In this document: positions 63,733-64,000 of the stretch, piece by piece
How positions within the stretch are numbered: the first letter of the stretch is position 1
Layout of the letters: every line of letters starts with the position of its first letter
From: Prochlorococcus sp. HOT208_60m_813B04
GTDB lineage: Bacteria; Cyanobacteriota; Cyanobacteriia; PCC-6307; Cyanobiaceae
Assembly (NCBI GenBank): GCA_002025975.1
Contig: MWOU01000108.1
Location: 1-64,000, forward strand
Reading direction: 5' to 3'
DNA length: 64,000 nt
Notes under the pieces: model-generated
Databases searched by the model: none
Seen by the model: only the letters and a program-made list of their open reading frames with translations
Told to the model about the DNA's origin: nothing
Made by a program: the position numbers and the translations under genes

Positions 63733-64000
63733 ATGAAACTAATCATCAATAAATATATATTTTCTTTTATCTTTACTGGCTTAATTTTTATTATCATCCC
63801 CTCGGCTACATACGCATATGAAATTAGTATCATAAATAAATATTTTGGTATAACTCAACAGAAGACTGTTATAAATTACGAAAAAAGTCAGCCATCATCT
63901 ATTGACAACCCTGTAGTGGATCCAAATTTTAACACTATGAGATCAAAAGATACTGAGAGTTCAACTGCTACATATATAGTTATAGGTTTGTTGATTGCTG
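63733..64000 (+). CDS. Hypothetical membrane/secreted protein, truncated at window end
   Basis: ATG ORF MKLIINKYIFSFIFTGLIFIIIPSATYAYEISIINKYFG... with signal peptide and a second hydrophobic segment (TYIVIGLLIA) at the edge. Confidence 0.55.
   Translation, partial: MKLIINKYIFSFIFTGLIFIIIPSATYAYEISIINKYFGITQQKTVINYEKSQPSSIDNPVVDPNFNTMRSKDTESSTATYIVIGLLIA

Noticed and set aside
1-64000. CRISPR array, prophage, IS element or toxin-antitoxin operon
   Set aside because: No regularly spaced identical repeats, integrase/transposase, phage structural gene or recognisable TA pair seen; the RHH protein lacks an adjacent toxin-like ORF.

Overview
AT-rich, gene-dense cyanobacterial chromosome segment. 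Gene content (psaK, GUN4, DUF3593/DUF2499, CCB-type cofactor assembly protein, HemJ, CobN/MetH) and codon bias suggest a high-light-type Prochlorococcus; this assignment is inference from the sequence alone. Most of the window is housekeeping: lspA, tadA, glnA, pyk, ilvA, dxs, htpG, hisZ-like, dnaK/dnaJ, ribBA, argC, purN, pgi, leuS, dapF, coaD, uvrC, cobN, ilvE, metH, pheT, rpmG, rpsR, metG, lptC. There is one tRNA-Ser(GGA). I saw no CRISPR array, prophage, transposase or rRNA. The most unusual stretch is about 54.5-56.6 kb. It contains a ribbon-helix-helix/J-domain fusion protein, an atypically long intergenic region, a small secreted Cys-containing protein, and three copies of a ~45-bp element. 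Each element copy is built from AGACT/AGTCT boxes spaced exactly 12 bp apart, two copies in one orientation and the third inverted, bracketing the small gene. Other points worth checking: pheT is split in two frames at an A11 homopolymer, scpB has no ATG/GTG/TTG start, there is a truncated mnmH/selU remnant, the glnA upstream region carries an NtcA-like promoter, and two short ORFs are missing from the supplied ORF track.
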